From the NCBI GenBank assembly GCA_963966185.1, contig CAWZYM010000214.1, positions 868,079 through 932,078 on the forward strand: 64,000 nucleotides of DNA, in the 5' to 3' direction. How positions within the stretch are numbered: the first letter of the stretch is position 1; every line of letters starts with the position of its first letter. Both the position numbers and the translations under genes were made by a program. The notes under the pieces are model-generated. The model worked only from the letters and a program-made list of their open reading frames with translations, did no database searches and was not told the DNA's origin. Below are positions 53,407 through 63,828 of the stretch, piece by piece. The stretch is from Rhabditoides inermis. Taxonomy: Eukaryota; Nematoda; Chromadorea; Rhabditida; Rhabditidae.

Positions 53407-54456
53407 TCAATTCAGTGTGTCAATGAAATGTTTGAATTTATTTTTGGCCTTCAGTTTGTATTTCAATAATAATTGTTTATTACTAAGAATAGTTTTTGAA
53501 ATTTGAAAAGTAATTTTGTGAGAAGTATAACCATTTGCGAGATAAGTTTTGAACAGTTGTTGGCATCTTTGTTTAAAAGTTGACTTCATAGTGCAACATC
53601 TGAATATTCGTATGATTTCTCCATGCAAACAATTCATAGCAATGCTTGACTTGATATTACTTTCGTAGTGTGGGTATCTGATGACATCGAACGAGTAATC
53701 ATCTGTTTTATTGTAGAGTTCTGTTGTTATTGAATTATGTTCCATTTTGATGTTCAAATCTAAGAATTCCGTTTCTTTGTTCTGTGTACTAGTTTGTTCA
53801 AGAGTCAGAGAGTTGTGATATATTTCGCTATTTATTTTAGAAACAATAGTGGAACTGTTCCTGTATATGATTAGAATATCATCCATGTATCTGCATATTT
53901 TTGACTGAGTATTTCGGAAATATTCCGAGTTTCGCATTACGTAAGTGTATTCCATGAAGGATAGTGTCAAATCGGCTAGAAGAGGTGAACAATTATTACC
54001 TTGAGGGATACCGGATATTTGTTTGAAAATTAATCCTCCATAGAGAGCATAACTGTTTTTCAATATATATTCGAGCATAAATTTAATGTCACTTATATCA
54101 TATGAATTTCCCGACTTTGTATCTGTAGCGCTGTAATAAACTTTCTTGTATCCAACCACAATGAACTCTTTTTTGCTGTTCTTGAAACATAGATCAATCA
54201 ATCCGAAGATATTTTTGATAACGGATTCGTGCGGTAAGTTTGTGAAAAGGCTACTGAAGTCCGCAGAAAACAGATTGAATTGACTAGGCTCTTTTATCGA
54301 ATTACACATTTCAAGAACTTGCAAGCTGTTATTTATGGACCAGATAGGATTAATATTTGTGCGCTGTGTTATTGATTTACAATAATTAAAAACATGTACA
54401 CTCTGTTTCACAGTACAATTGTGTGTGTTTTTTCTCGTGAAGAAAACAATATGCAT
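53407..54456 (-). CDS. Penelope-like element reverse transcriptase, 5'-truncated
   Basis: A 349-codon open frame. It has the Penelope-type block FSADFSSLFTNLPHESVI, then GIPQGNNCSPLLADLTLSF, the catalytic YMDDILII, and FLDLNIKM. It ends in a basic C-terminal region (KYKLKAKNKFKHF). The usual N-terminal part of the RT and any GIY-YIG endonuclease are not seen, so this is a partial copy, although its frame is intact. It lies between receptor genes R3 and R4. Confidence 0.72.
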   Translation of the reverse strand: MHIVFFTRKNTHNCTVKQSVHVFNYCKSITQRTNINPIWSINNSLQVLEMCNSIKEPSQFNLFSADFSSLFTNLPHESVIKNIFGLIDLCFKNSKKEFIVVGYKKVYYSATDTKSGNSYDISDIKFMLEYILKNSYALYGGLIFKQISGIPQGNNCSPLLADLTLSFMEYTYVMRNSEYFRNTQSKICRYMDDILIIYRNSSTIVSKINSEIYHNSLTLEQTSTQNKETEFLDLNIKMEHNSITTELYNKTDDYSFDVIRYPHYESNIKSSIAMNCLHGEIIRIFRCCTMKSTFKQRCQQLFKTYLANGYTSHKITFQISKTILSNKQLLLKYKLKAKNKFKHFIDTLN

Positions 54457-54479
54457 TACAACTTAACAATAAATTACGG

Positions 54480-54540
54480 AAAAAGAGATGATGCTTCTCT
54501 GCGAATACAAGCTTCTCTGCGAATACAAGCTTCTCTGTGA
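54480..54540. repeat. Three tandem copies of AAGCTTCTCTGCGAATAC
   Basis: An 18-bp unit repeated about three times just upstream (minus-strand sense) of the reverse-transcriptase frame. Confidence 0.8.
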
Positions 54541-54671
54541 ATATTCTCACACACACATAAACTGAAATTGTAAATTTGAACTCATAAAATTAGATAGTCG
54601 TACAAATGTCAAAATGATTAAGAAAAACTATGACAGTGGTGCGAAAAGGCACCTCAACGCTGTACCTTCAA

Positions 54672-55190
54672 GGTGAGAAGTGGAAAGCAACGAGCTAGAG
54701 ATCCCTGGGGAGTGAATCAAAGCAACACTGACTCCCCAGTGCTTTTCACTGCTGCGCTGAAAGTCGTCTTCCGCCATTTCGAATGGAGCGACTACGGCCT
54801 TAGCGTAGACAGAGAGAAGCTGAACCACTTACGCTTTGTTGACGACGTCGTGCTGATCACTGAAACTACGACGGACGCTGGACGGATACTGAACGAGCTG
54901 AACACGGAGTGCGAAACATCGGCTAGACGCAGTTCATCCGAAACGAGCAGACTACCTGGTACTATCCATCTTGCCGGCCAGGCAATCGAAGGGGTGTAGG
55001 AATACATCAACCTCGGACGGGCCATGAACGCGAAGAACACCATTACCTCGGCGCTGGCGAGAAGAACGAGAGCAGGATGATCGACATTTGGCAACATCAA
55101 GGAAAACGGTTCGGTGTTACGGTTCGGAACCGTGGGCTTACACCACCACCACACTCGGTCGTATTCAGACCGCACACCGAAGAAAGTATG
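54672..55190 (+). pseudogene. RTE-type non-LTR reverse transcriptase relic
   Basis: A frame from about 54700 reads PVLFTAALKVVFRHFEWSDY and then LNHLRFVDDVVLITET, the RT catalytic region of RTE elements (usually FADD, here FVDD). It meets a stop at 54997 but continues recognisably (EYINLGRAMNAKNTITSALA, a further stop, TTLGRIQTAHRR). N- and C-terminal parts are missing. It is a dead fragment. Confidence 0.65.
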
Positions 55191-55216
55191 TTTTATTCAA
55201 TTATGTTATTTCAGTT

Positions 55217-56692
55217 TCACATTGTCACTGTAGCCTTTCTGAAGACCTTGGAATGAGCTGTTGTTGTTTCTGGAGGAGCTCCTTCCAGAAGACGTAGCAG
55301 AGCTCGCTTCACGTCTCGGTTGAATCTGAAGACAACCAGAGGCGCACACATGTTGTTCAAAATGAAGACAATGTTCACTGAAAAAAAACGTATAAGTATG
55401 TAGATTATTGATGTGTTTTGCAGGGTATGTACACATATCTTACCTCGGTCTTCTACACTGACTATGAATGACGAAATATGAAACAGTTCAAAATGTTGCA
55501 CACCTGCGAATGTTCCCCAATACCCAGCCTCTCCTGTGATAAACATTGACACTTTCATTATTAGCATATCAGCTTCCAGTCCAACACTGATCATAACACT
55601 CTGAACTTGTAATTCTATTACTTTATTATTATACCTTTTCTTGTATAACTTTTATTATTAACTTTTATTATTATCTACATCGTTATTGCTAGCAAAAATT
55701 GACTTGCCTGCATTAAAATGTGCAATTCGCTTTTGGAGAATGTTTTCTTCATTAATGCACGTTGAGTGTTTATGGAAAGAAATATGAAAACGTATAGCAC
55801 AAACAACGCAATAGGAATAGCGAAACCGACTTGAAGAGATATCACCTGTGAAGAAAAACAAGAGTGTACACTACTTATCAGACTATACCGTCATCATAAA
55901 GCTGCCAAGTTGTTCGCGATCGCAGCGATGGAACATGTAGAACCTTTTTTCGGAAAAGAACTTGCGACAACCGAATATAGACGTGGCGAGGAAAAACAGT
56001 ACACATATACAAACAGAGAACCAGCAGTACCTAAATAATTGTTGACCTTACTGATTATCGTCTAGAACTAACATATGTGTTTTCCACGGTTTCGTTCTAG
56101 GGAAAATGTATTCAACAAGAGTCGGGTATGGGTATACGAATACGAAGAATCTGAAATATATACGGAACATGAAAAGATCATTCTTTTCAGGAATATGCAC
56201 CTATTTACTGCGAGCAATAGGGATAACATCATACCACTGTAATACGCGATTGTCTCACAGATGAGTATTGTATGTGAAAATATATCAATAGTGATATACT
56301 GCAGTACAACTTCTTTTGTACAAACAAATTACAAAAGAAATTTCTATAATACACTCACATTGAAAGCCATAAACGTTGTTGGAATACATATCATTATTTG
56401 AACCATCAACGCCACACAGTTAGCAAAGCAGTTGTATGATGTGATGATGTAAAACGACGATTTGTATTGTTTGTAATTCTAAAAAAAAGAGTTTTCCATA
56501 AAGTAAACATGGATTTACCTTGGTGACGATGTACAGAAAGGTTACGTTAAAAACCAACGCAGCGAGTACCAAAATGGTGTAAACCACGCCACATAGTATA
56601 CGGAAACCTAGTGAGGTCACAAATCCTGTCACAATAACGGGAGGTGTAGTTGATGAAATAGTGGGTTCAGTGGAGGAAATTGACGAGTTCAT
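55217..56692 (-). CDS. Seven-transmembrane chemoreceptor-like protein R4
   Basis: Eight exons in phase: 56692-56519, 56478-56359, 56298-56201, 56150-56073, 56030-55889, 55845-55708, 55600-55504, 55377-55217 (335 aa). TM1 is LCGVVYTILVLAALVFN, TM3 ends SLLLAVNR, loop 2 has GCRKFFSEKRF and HRCDREQ, and TM7 is NIVFILNNMCAPLVVF. Exon 4 carries two extra codons compared with R3. Intron 6 has a GC donor. AATAAA lies near 55192, in a context (TTGAATAAAACAT) like that of R3. R3 and R4 are recent duplicates. Confidence 0.87.
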
Positions 56693-57223
56693 AGTTTTTT
56701 CAATGTTTCAATGCGTGTCGGTACGAAGGATTGACGAAGATCTTCAGTAAATTCCAATAGAAATCTTTGCTGCTACAAAACGTGTCCAACTTGGGAATGT
56801 GCGCGTGCACGTGTGTTCTTTTTTCACAGAGTTGCAAAATATCTTCGCGTTGCCTCATCATCCTCTAAACGCTTCACGCTGCACAACTCTTTTTTAACAG
56901 TAATATAAACTACAATAATGAGGTCATGTTAGTAATAATTGATAATACAAACGTTTCTGTGAACACACATGTGAAAACTGTAATAAAAAGTATCACGTTT
57001 AAAATTTCCCATTGTATTGAAGTGCGTTAGAGAAAAGACAATTGGGTGACAAAGAAAAGTTCAAACAAAACTGTTCGTCTAACACTAACAGATAACCTCT
57101 TGAAATAAGTGATAAACATAACGCTTCATGAGAACAGGTGTGACACGTGTGTTTCATAGGAATTAGTTGTCATGGCCACTCTTGATTGAGTTCAAATCTT
57201 CAAAATGTTTATCAGCCATAGAT
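56693..57223. other. R4-R5 intergenic region
   Basis: AT-rich, with no coding exon that I can support. It holds the R4 promoter side and the R5 3' flank; no clear AATAAA was found after the R5 stop. Confidence 0.4.
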
Positions 57224-58893
57224 TCACTTGGTAACTGAGTGTCTTCCGAACATCCTGGACGGGGCGCAGGACGTTTCCGGGGGAGCCGCGCCCACAACAC
57301 GCAGCAGGGCTCGCTTCGCGTCGCTGTTGAATCGGAAGACTACGAGCGGCGCGCACGCGTTGTTTAGGATGAAGACGATGTTCACTGAAAAAAGATTCTA
57401 TTAGACGAAATGAACAGAAAAGAGTTTAAAAAAACAAAAGGTAAAGGTAAATCGTAAATGTAGCCCCCGATTCAAGAGATTTATGAGTACTGCGGGGGTC
57501 GAAGGGGCACGACACCATAGCCCAGCGATTTTCCGAGAAGACACTCCGAGAACTACATGTACAGAAAAGAGTACATGTAGTTAACTAGGCACACATCCGG
57601 TTTCGGTCCCTTTCACCAGACCGAATGTGTGATCCTACCGGCCGGGACCATCATCACTGACGAGGGCAGGAGCATAGAAACTATACTTGATTTCAGAGCG
57701 GCACTGATTATTATGATGTATGTAAATGTGTTGTGTTCACCTGCGAATGTTCCCCAGTAGCCAGCTTCTCCAGTGAACAGCGACGATGCTTTCATCATAA
57801 TCAGATCTGCCTCCAGACCAACACTGATCAATGCGCTCTGAACGTTTTTTATTATTATTACTTACTCACTTTGTGAGTACTCGAGCGATCCGATTGGTTA
57901 AAGGTAGTTTTTATTACATTATGTTTTTACCTGAGTCAAAATGTGAATCTCGCTTGTCGCAAACGTTTTGTTCATTAGCGCTCGTTGAGTTTTTATTGAG
58001 AGAAATATGAAAATGTAGAGCAAAAATACTGTGATAGGAACAGCCATCCCTACGTAAAAAGAGATGTTCTTAAAGTAAGTATGTAAGTTCACTACATAAC
58101 GTATATATGAAACACATACTTTCATCATGAAACTCCCGATTTGTTCCCGATCGCATTGATAAAACATGTAGAACATTTTAGTGGAGAAGAGTTTACGACA
58201 ACCAAAAGCAGACGCTGCGATATAGAAGAGTACACAGATGCCAATGGAAACCAAACAATATCTAAAAAGTATTTAAAATTCTACTTGAAAGTGAATAAGT
58301 AACCAACATATGAGTTATTAACGGTTTCGTTTTTGGAAACACGATTTCTCCAAGCATAGGGTGAACAAAGATGAAAAACCTGTAACAGTATCTTTTAAAA
58401 GTGTTTTTGTTGCAGATAGTCAACCTGTTCGCTGCTAGAACAAGTGAGAGCATCATACCACTGAAATATGCCATCGTCTCACCAATGAGAATGGAATGTG
58501 AAAGGAGTTCGATGGTAATATACTAAAAAGCTTTTTTCAGGAAAACTTGTTCTTACATCCTTACATTGAACGCCGTAAACGTTGTGGGAATGCATATAAC
58601 TATTTGAGCAAACAAAGCCACACAGTTAGCGATGCAGTTGTAGGATGTTATTATATAAAACGTTGATTTGAAACGAGTGTGATTCTAAATAATCTTGAGA
58701 CACGTATTGCAATAACACTTACTTTTGCCACAATATGCAGAAAAGCGACGTTCAAAACAACTGCAGCGAGGACCAAAATTGTGTAAACCACGCCGCACAA
58801 AATGCGGAAACTGAGCGAGGTCACGAACCCAGTGACAATGGGTACTGTAGTTGATGGAACGGTGGGTACTGTAGAAACTAATGACGAATTCAT
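57224..58893 (-). CDS. Seven-transmembrane chemoreceptor-like protein R5
   Basis: Eight exons in phase: 58893-58723, 58684-58565, 58522-58425, 58379-58308, 58261-58120, 58068-57931, 57837-57741, 57384-57224 (332 aa). TM1 is LCGVVYTILVLAAVVLN, TM3 ends SLVLAANR, loop 2 has GCRKLFSTKMF and YQCDREQ, and TM7 is NIVFILNNACAPLVVF. The ATG at 58893 matches those of R3 and R4; an in-frame Met at 59007 is upstream and unlikely. Intron 7 contains a structured repeat (57591-57670). All introns are GT-AG. Confidence 0.87.
57591..57670 (-). ncRNA. Hammerhead-like structured repeat, copy 2
   Basis: Same order of blocks as at 53104-53190: CTCGTCA, GTGATGA, TGGTCCC, ACACATTCGGTC, TGGTGAAA, GGGACC, GAAA, CCGGATGTGT. 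The first core base is G instead of C, and helix I is kept through wobble changes. It lies in R5 intron 7 without a reverse transcriptase next to it. Confidence 0.3.
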
Positions 58894-59618
58894 GGTATGA
58901 AATGTGGCATGCGTGCGAGTATAAAGTATGAAGATTAGAAATGGTGGATCGTGGTATACGTTCGCACGCTTTTCAATTCGTGTCCATACGACTACAAAAC
59001 TTGTCAATCTCTGGACGAGGTTTTCATATTTGACTTCAAACTGTGAGATTACTTTTCATGGTGCAAATGCAAATCAAGCGGTCTTGTGTCGTGTGTTTAT
59101 TTATTACAAAGACATTCGATGAAACCTGCCTTTTAAAATGAGTGAGAAAATTGAATCAAACTACATTATCCACTACCACACTCGGTGCTCATTTGGAATA
59201 GTAAAAAAAAACGTTTCGAATATTTTTCTCTCACAATTCACACGTTAGCAAAATACAAATTTAGGCGCAAGATGTGTTGCATGCAACACCCAGAGAGATA
59301 AATTTGAAAACGAAACACATTGTGCCCGCGACAGAAAAGACACATGGTTTACATCCCGGGATCAACGACTCATCACATATAATACTTTATTAAAGTAATA
59401 AAATATGAAGAAAAAAGAAGAAAAACTATTGCTGTAAAAGTATGTCTACACACCAGTGCACCAGGTAAATACAATGGAGAATAAAAACGAGATCACCGAA
59501 TAGAGGAATATGAAAACACCAAGGAAACAACCAACGAATCGAGAGCGGGCATTCGAACGACCATTTGAGCAGCGAATAATATCGATTACATGAATCCGTA
59601 TTGAGCATCGTGTAGAAG
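58894..59618. other. R5 upstream and glutamate receptor 3' flank
   Basis: Contains the likely AATAAA of the glutamate receptor gene on the minus strand near 59389. I see no coding exon. Confidence 0.4.
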
Positions 59619-59760
59619 TGACGTCACGTGACGTCATCAGAGGAATGTGACGTCATCAGAGGAACGTGGCGTCTTCAGAGGAACGTGACGTCATCAGAGG
59701 AACGTGACGTCATCAAAGAAACGTGACGTCATCAGAGGAACGTGACGTCATCAGAGGAAC
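59619..59760. repeat. 19-bp tandem array with seven TGACGTCA (CRE) sites
   Basis: The unit is AACGTGACGTCATCAGAGG, about eight times, with seven exact TGACGTCA palindromes and two degenerate ones (GGCGTCTT, GGCGTGTT). TGACGTCA is the full CREB/ATF consensus. The right-hand unit encodes the final residues and stop of the glutamate receptor gene. Confidence 0.9.
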
Positions 59761-60000
59761 GTGGCGTGTTGATTGGCGGCGATTTCCTCGAGAATCAGGT
59801 GGACCTGAATACTCTATAGTGAAGTGGACAGGTGAGTGGCTAATGAACAAAGGAGTTGACTTATTCACATTCTACAGAAATACCTCTTCTCTGTCATCGC
59901 TGTCTCGTCTCGCGGCGGGAGGTGAGGCGATCGTATCCTGAGTCGTCTCCTCCTTCACTGGCTGTAAGGAGGGAGGATGAGGGGGGAGGAGAGGGAGAGA

Positions 60001-60047
<47 letters not shown>

Positions 60048-61552
60048 AGAGAGGGGAGAGAGGGAGAGAGAGGGGAGAGAGGGGAGAGAGAGAGGGGGGA
60101 TGCTCACTCTCTCATCCAGCAGTGGCTGTGATTTGTCCGACTTGTTCTTGCGACTACCGCCGCGGAATTTGAGCGACTCTTTCAGGCTTCTGAAAAAAAT
60201 CTGAAATTAATAAAAGGCTCACAAAAACTTCATGCGTTACGCCTATGTGACACCTATCCTAAACGAATAAATATTTTGCTTCACTCATCTAAACAATCCT
60301 GCAACCCTCAGAAAGAGGGTTAGAAGATAATAGTAAGAGTTTCAAACAATCCCACGCACCTGGTTCTCTCCTTGAGTTTGCTCTCGCCGACGGTCAGCGA
60401 CAGTTTGCGCATCACCGGTTCACCGAATGTGATCTTCTTAGACTTTTCTGGAATCAACATGTCAAACTATTTCTTCGCAACTCTCCCAGCGCTTAGCCCT
60501 TGTGTTGTACCGTATGCACTTGTTGTACAATCAGGATATAGCGATTCTGGGTAAATCGTAAATGATTGATTGATTCTTCGCAACCGTTGGTTATAGACCC
60601 ACGCTAAGAAACTAACAATCAAGTGTGCAAAATTCTCTAATGTTTGACTGAATTCTACACGAACTATGGTTCGCCGGAAAGAGTGAAAATGAAATAGTTT
60701 CAGTGAAAGATTGGGTGCACCTCTAGCCGAGTGGCTGGTGTGGACGAGTTTCTCGATGGACGCGCCGGAGAGGTGCTGGTGAAGCGACGCCTGCGACCGG
60801 CCCGACGACTCTTCGGCTGTGACTGGAAAGACTAGGTTGGAAGTGTCCAGATTGTAGAGGTTCAAGATTCTATAGGTAAACAGTTAAGGAGTTAAGCAAG
60901 CCGACAAATCTGGGGGAAAAAGGTTTCTAAATTGTTTGGGTTCCAGGTTTTATAGATAAATCAAGCAAGCAGACGAGGCTGGAAAAGTTAGTTGTAAAGG
61001 CGAGGTATGTATCGATTATGTATCAAAAATCCACTGTATGATACAAAAAGGCACTTTCTGGGGGATCTTTCTCTTTTGCCAGAAAAAGTTGAGCCTGACC
61101 TCTACCTAAGCCGACAAGTCTGATGAAAAGGTTTCCAAATTGTATAGGTTCAAGGTTCTTAAGGTAACCAATCAATCCACGCACTCTCATTGGTCTGCAG
61201 GGAGAGGGAGGGCGGGCCGATCGATGACTGACACGTGCCATGCTCGGGCTGCACCGTCAACTGGCTGAAAGAGGAGGGGTGCGGGGCAATCGATATCGAT
61301 ACTCGGGTAATCGATATCGATCAATACTCGGGTAATCCATATCGATATCGATACTCGGCTTTTTCGATATTGATCGATAGCAATCAATAGCAATCAGTAA
61401 AGGGCAAAAGGGACAAGGTTCAAGATGCAATCAAAAGTGGGTATATCTATTTTTCTACCTTCCTGCTTCACCACCGGGTACTGGTGTTGGTAGGAATCGT
61501 TGGAGGAGCAGCTGATTGGGTGATCATATCACGAGAGAGAGAGAGAGAAGGG

Positions 61553-61606
<54 letters not shown>

Positions 61607-63828
61607 TGTCTACGTACCTCACGAATCGCATGTGCTGGTTGACGAGCTTGCCGACCGCCGAGTGTCTCGTACGCACGTTCTTGTACGGTTGAAACAGTAC
61701 GATGTACACCTAAGTACAAAACATTAGTATTTCGCATCTCATAACCCTTCACACTATTCGTCTACAACTACATGAACTCGTCATCTTGACACACGCGCGA
61801 GCAATGATCGCCCTCATTGCACCACCTTGATATTGCTTGTCTTTCATATATTTACGAAAAATGAACTAGAATTGTATGGTCCATTTTGAATCTTCAAAAT
61901 AATCCATTGAAACGTATCCCACGCACCTTTGGTCCGAAGAAACATGCCAGAGCGACGGTTCCCGAGAGGGAAATGCACATGCAGAGAGAGGTGATCTGGA
62001 TCTGAACAGGCTCTCTCTTTCTCTCTCTCTCTCTCCCTCTCCCTCTCCCTCTCCCTCTCCCTCTCCTCCCTCTCCCTCTCCCTCTCCCTCTCCCTCTCCC
62101 TCTCCCTCTCCCTCTCCCTCTCCCTCTCCCTCTCCCTCTCCCTCTCCCTCTCCCTCTCCTCTCCCTCTCCCTCTCCCTCTCCTCTCCCTCTCCCTCTCCC
62201 TCTCCCTCTCCCTCTCCCTCTCCTCTCCCTCTCCCTCTCCCTCTCCCTCTCCCTCTCCCTCTCCCTCTCCCTCTCCTCTCCCTCTCCCTCTCCCTCTCCC
62301 TCTCCCTCTCCTCTCCCTCTCCCTCTCCCTCTCCCTCTCCCTCTCCTCTCCCTCTCCCTCTCCCTCTCCCTCTCCCTCTCCCTCTCCCTCTCCCTCTCCC
62401 TCTCCCTCTCCCTCTCCCTCTCCTCTCCCTCTCCCTCTCCCTCTCCCTCTCCCTCTCCCTCTCCCTCTCCCTCTCCCTCTCTCCCTCTCCCTCTCCCTCT
62501 CCTCTCCCTCTCCCTCTCCCTCTCCCTCTCCCTCTCCCTCTCCCTCTCCCTCTCCCTCTCTCTCCCTCTCCCTCTCCCTCTCCCTCTCCCTCTCCCTCTC
62601 CTCTCCCTCTCCTCTCCCTCTCCCCTCTCCCTCTCCCTCTCCCTCTCCCTCTCCCTCTCCCTCTCCCTCTCCCTCTCTCCTCTCCCTCTCCCTCTCCCTC
62701 TCCCTCTCCCTCTCCCTCTCCCTCTCACCCTCTCCCTCTCCCTCTCCCTCTCCTCTCTCCCTCTCCTCTCCCTCTCCCTCTTCCCCTCTCTCTCTCTATC
62801 TTTCTATCTTCTATCTATCTATCTCTCCCTCTCCTCTCCCTCTCCCTCTCCCTCTCCCTCTCCCTCTCCCTCCCTCTCCTCTCCCTCTCCCTCTCCCTCT
62901 CCCTCTCCCTCTCCTCTCCCTCTCCCTCTCCCTCTCCTCTCCCTCTCCCTCTCCCTCTCCCTCTCCCTCTCCCTCTCCCTCTCCTCTCCTCTCCCTCTCC
63001 CTCTCCCTCTCCTCTCCCTCTCCCTCTCCCTCTCCTCTCCCTCTCCCTCTCCCTCTCCCTCTCCCTCTCCCTCTCCCTCTCCCTCTCCCTCTCCCTCTCC
63101 CTCTCCCTCTCCCTCTCCCTCTCCCTCTCCCTCTCCCTCTCCCTCTCCCTCTCCCTCTCCCCTCTCTCTCTCTATCTTTCTATCTTCTATCTATCTATCT
63201 CTTTCTCTCCTTACCCTGAAGTTGTTCTGCGTGGCAAAGTAGATCGGGCCTGAAAGTTGTGCGCTTACGTAACTTACGTTTCATCCAATATTAAGTCACG
63301 AGCTGTCTCGGTTAGCTTCAATTACAGAGTAGTACGAGCAATATAAACAAAAAAGAGTGATAAAGAAATATGCAAAAGAATACATCAATAATACTAACGG
63401 AAAAGGTAAACAATTGTGAACTCACCAAATGCGAGCCACAGTATACTCGTGCTGTACATGGTGAAGCCGATGAGACGAGTCTCGTTGAAGTTTTCCGGAA
63501 TCTAGGAGAAGATGGTTCACTATTCATCTTTTCAACTTGTATATAATGGTAGTATTGCTTAAATACCAGTTCTCTGGATCTGCGAGGAGGTATTCATCAA
63601 CTGTCATTATTGCTAAAACACCTTTCATACTTTTGCACTGAAACGTAGTTCACTACACTTTTCAAAGTTTTGAATACGTCGCACTACACTAATATCTGCG
63701 ATCGCAGCAATTGTTCAAGTATTCATCGAATGTCGTCGTACCTTCCTGGTCTTGAAGGCGTAGATGGTGCAGGCGATGACGAGCAGCATGTCATAGAGAA
63801 GAGAGACGAGCAGGTGAGAGGCAGTCGC
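59751..63828 (-). CDS. Metabotropic glutamate receptor (class C GPCR), 3' part
   Basis: Eleven exons in phase: 63828-63742, 63501-63426, 63249-63215, 62001-61927, 61709-61618, 61511-61459, 60822-60721, 60447-60360, 60189-60108, 59961-59884, 59804-59751, giving 273 residues. The sequence starts in TM5 ([20 protein letters not shown]). The class signature [16 protein letters not shown] follows, then [13 protein letters not shown]7 ([20 protein letters not shown]) and a long Ser/Lys-rich cytoplasmic tail ending ANQHATFL. The ligand-binding Venus-flytrap, the Cys-rich domain and TM1-4 lie beyond position 64,000. The nematode relatives are mgl-1, -2 and -3; which one cannot be told. The tail joins are less certain than the membrane part. 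Confidence 0.88.
59985..60098. repeat. (GA)n tract in a glutamate receptor intron
   Basis: GAGAGA and GGGAGA runs. Confidence 0.95.
60487..60575 (+). repeat. CAGCGCTTAGCCC repeat, single copy
   Basis: CCCAGCGCTTAGCCCTTGTG, TTGTACAATCAGGATATAGC, ending GATTGATTGATTC. Same element as at 22905-23087 and 35092-35175. Confidence 0.7.
61001..61110. mobile_element. Short TIR element, copy 2
   Basis: From GCGAGGTATGTATCGATTA to GAGCCTGACCTCTACC, with TGTATCAAAAATCCACTGTA inside. Shorter and more diverged than 51954-52095. Confidence 0.5.
61285..61400. repeat. Short tandem repeats of ATCGATATCGATACTCGGGTA
   Basis: Three imperfect 20-25 bp units in a glutamate receptor intron. Confidence 0.8.
61533..61603. 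repeat. (GA)n tract in a glutamate receptor intron
   Basis: A nearly pure GA run starting just behind the donor of the exon at 61709-61618. Confidence 0.95.
62014..63202. repeat. (CCCTCT)n array of about 1.15 kb
   Basis: Almost the whole intron between 62002 and 63214 is the hexanucleotide CCCTCT with occasional unit losses. It holds two copies of a CTATCTTTCTATCTTCTATC segment at 62796-62825 and 63170-63200, so the array itself has been duplicated in part. The 294-codon Arg/Glu/Gly open frame here is an artefact. Confidence 0.97.

Noticed and set aside
59007..59007. An earlier Met for receptor R5
   Set aside because: R1, R3 and R4 start with the short Ser/Thr-rich N-terminus, matching the ATG at 58893.
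61187..61262. An extra glutamate receptor tail exon ([13 protein letters not shown]...)
   Set aside because: Its phase does not fit the preceding donor, while the exon at 60822-60721 joins directly in frame. An alternative isoform remains possible.
61844..62728. A 294-codon Arg/Glu/Gly-rich minus-strand frame
   Set aside because: It is the (CCCTCT)n array read on the other strand, and it runs across a real exon in the wrong frame.
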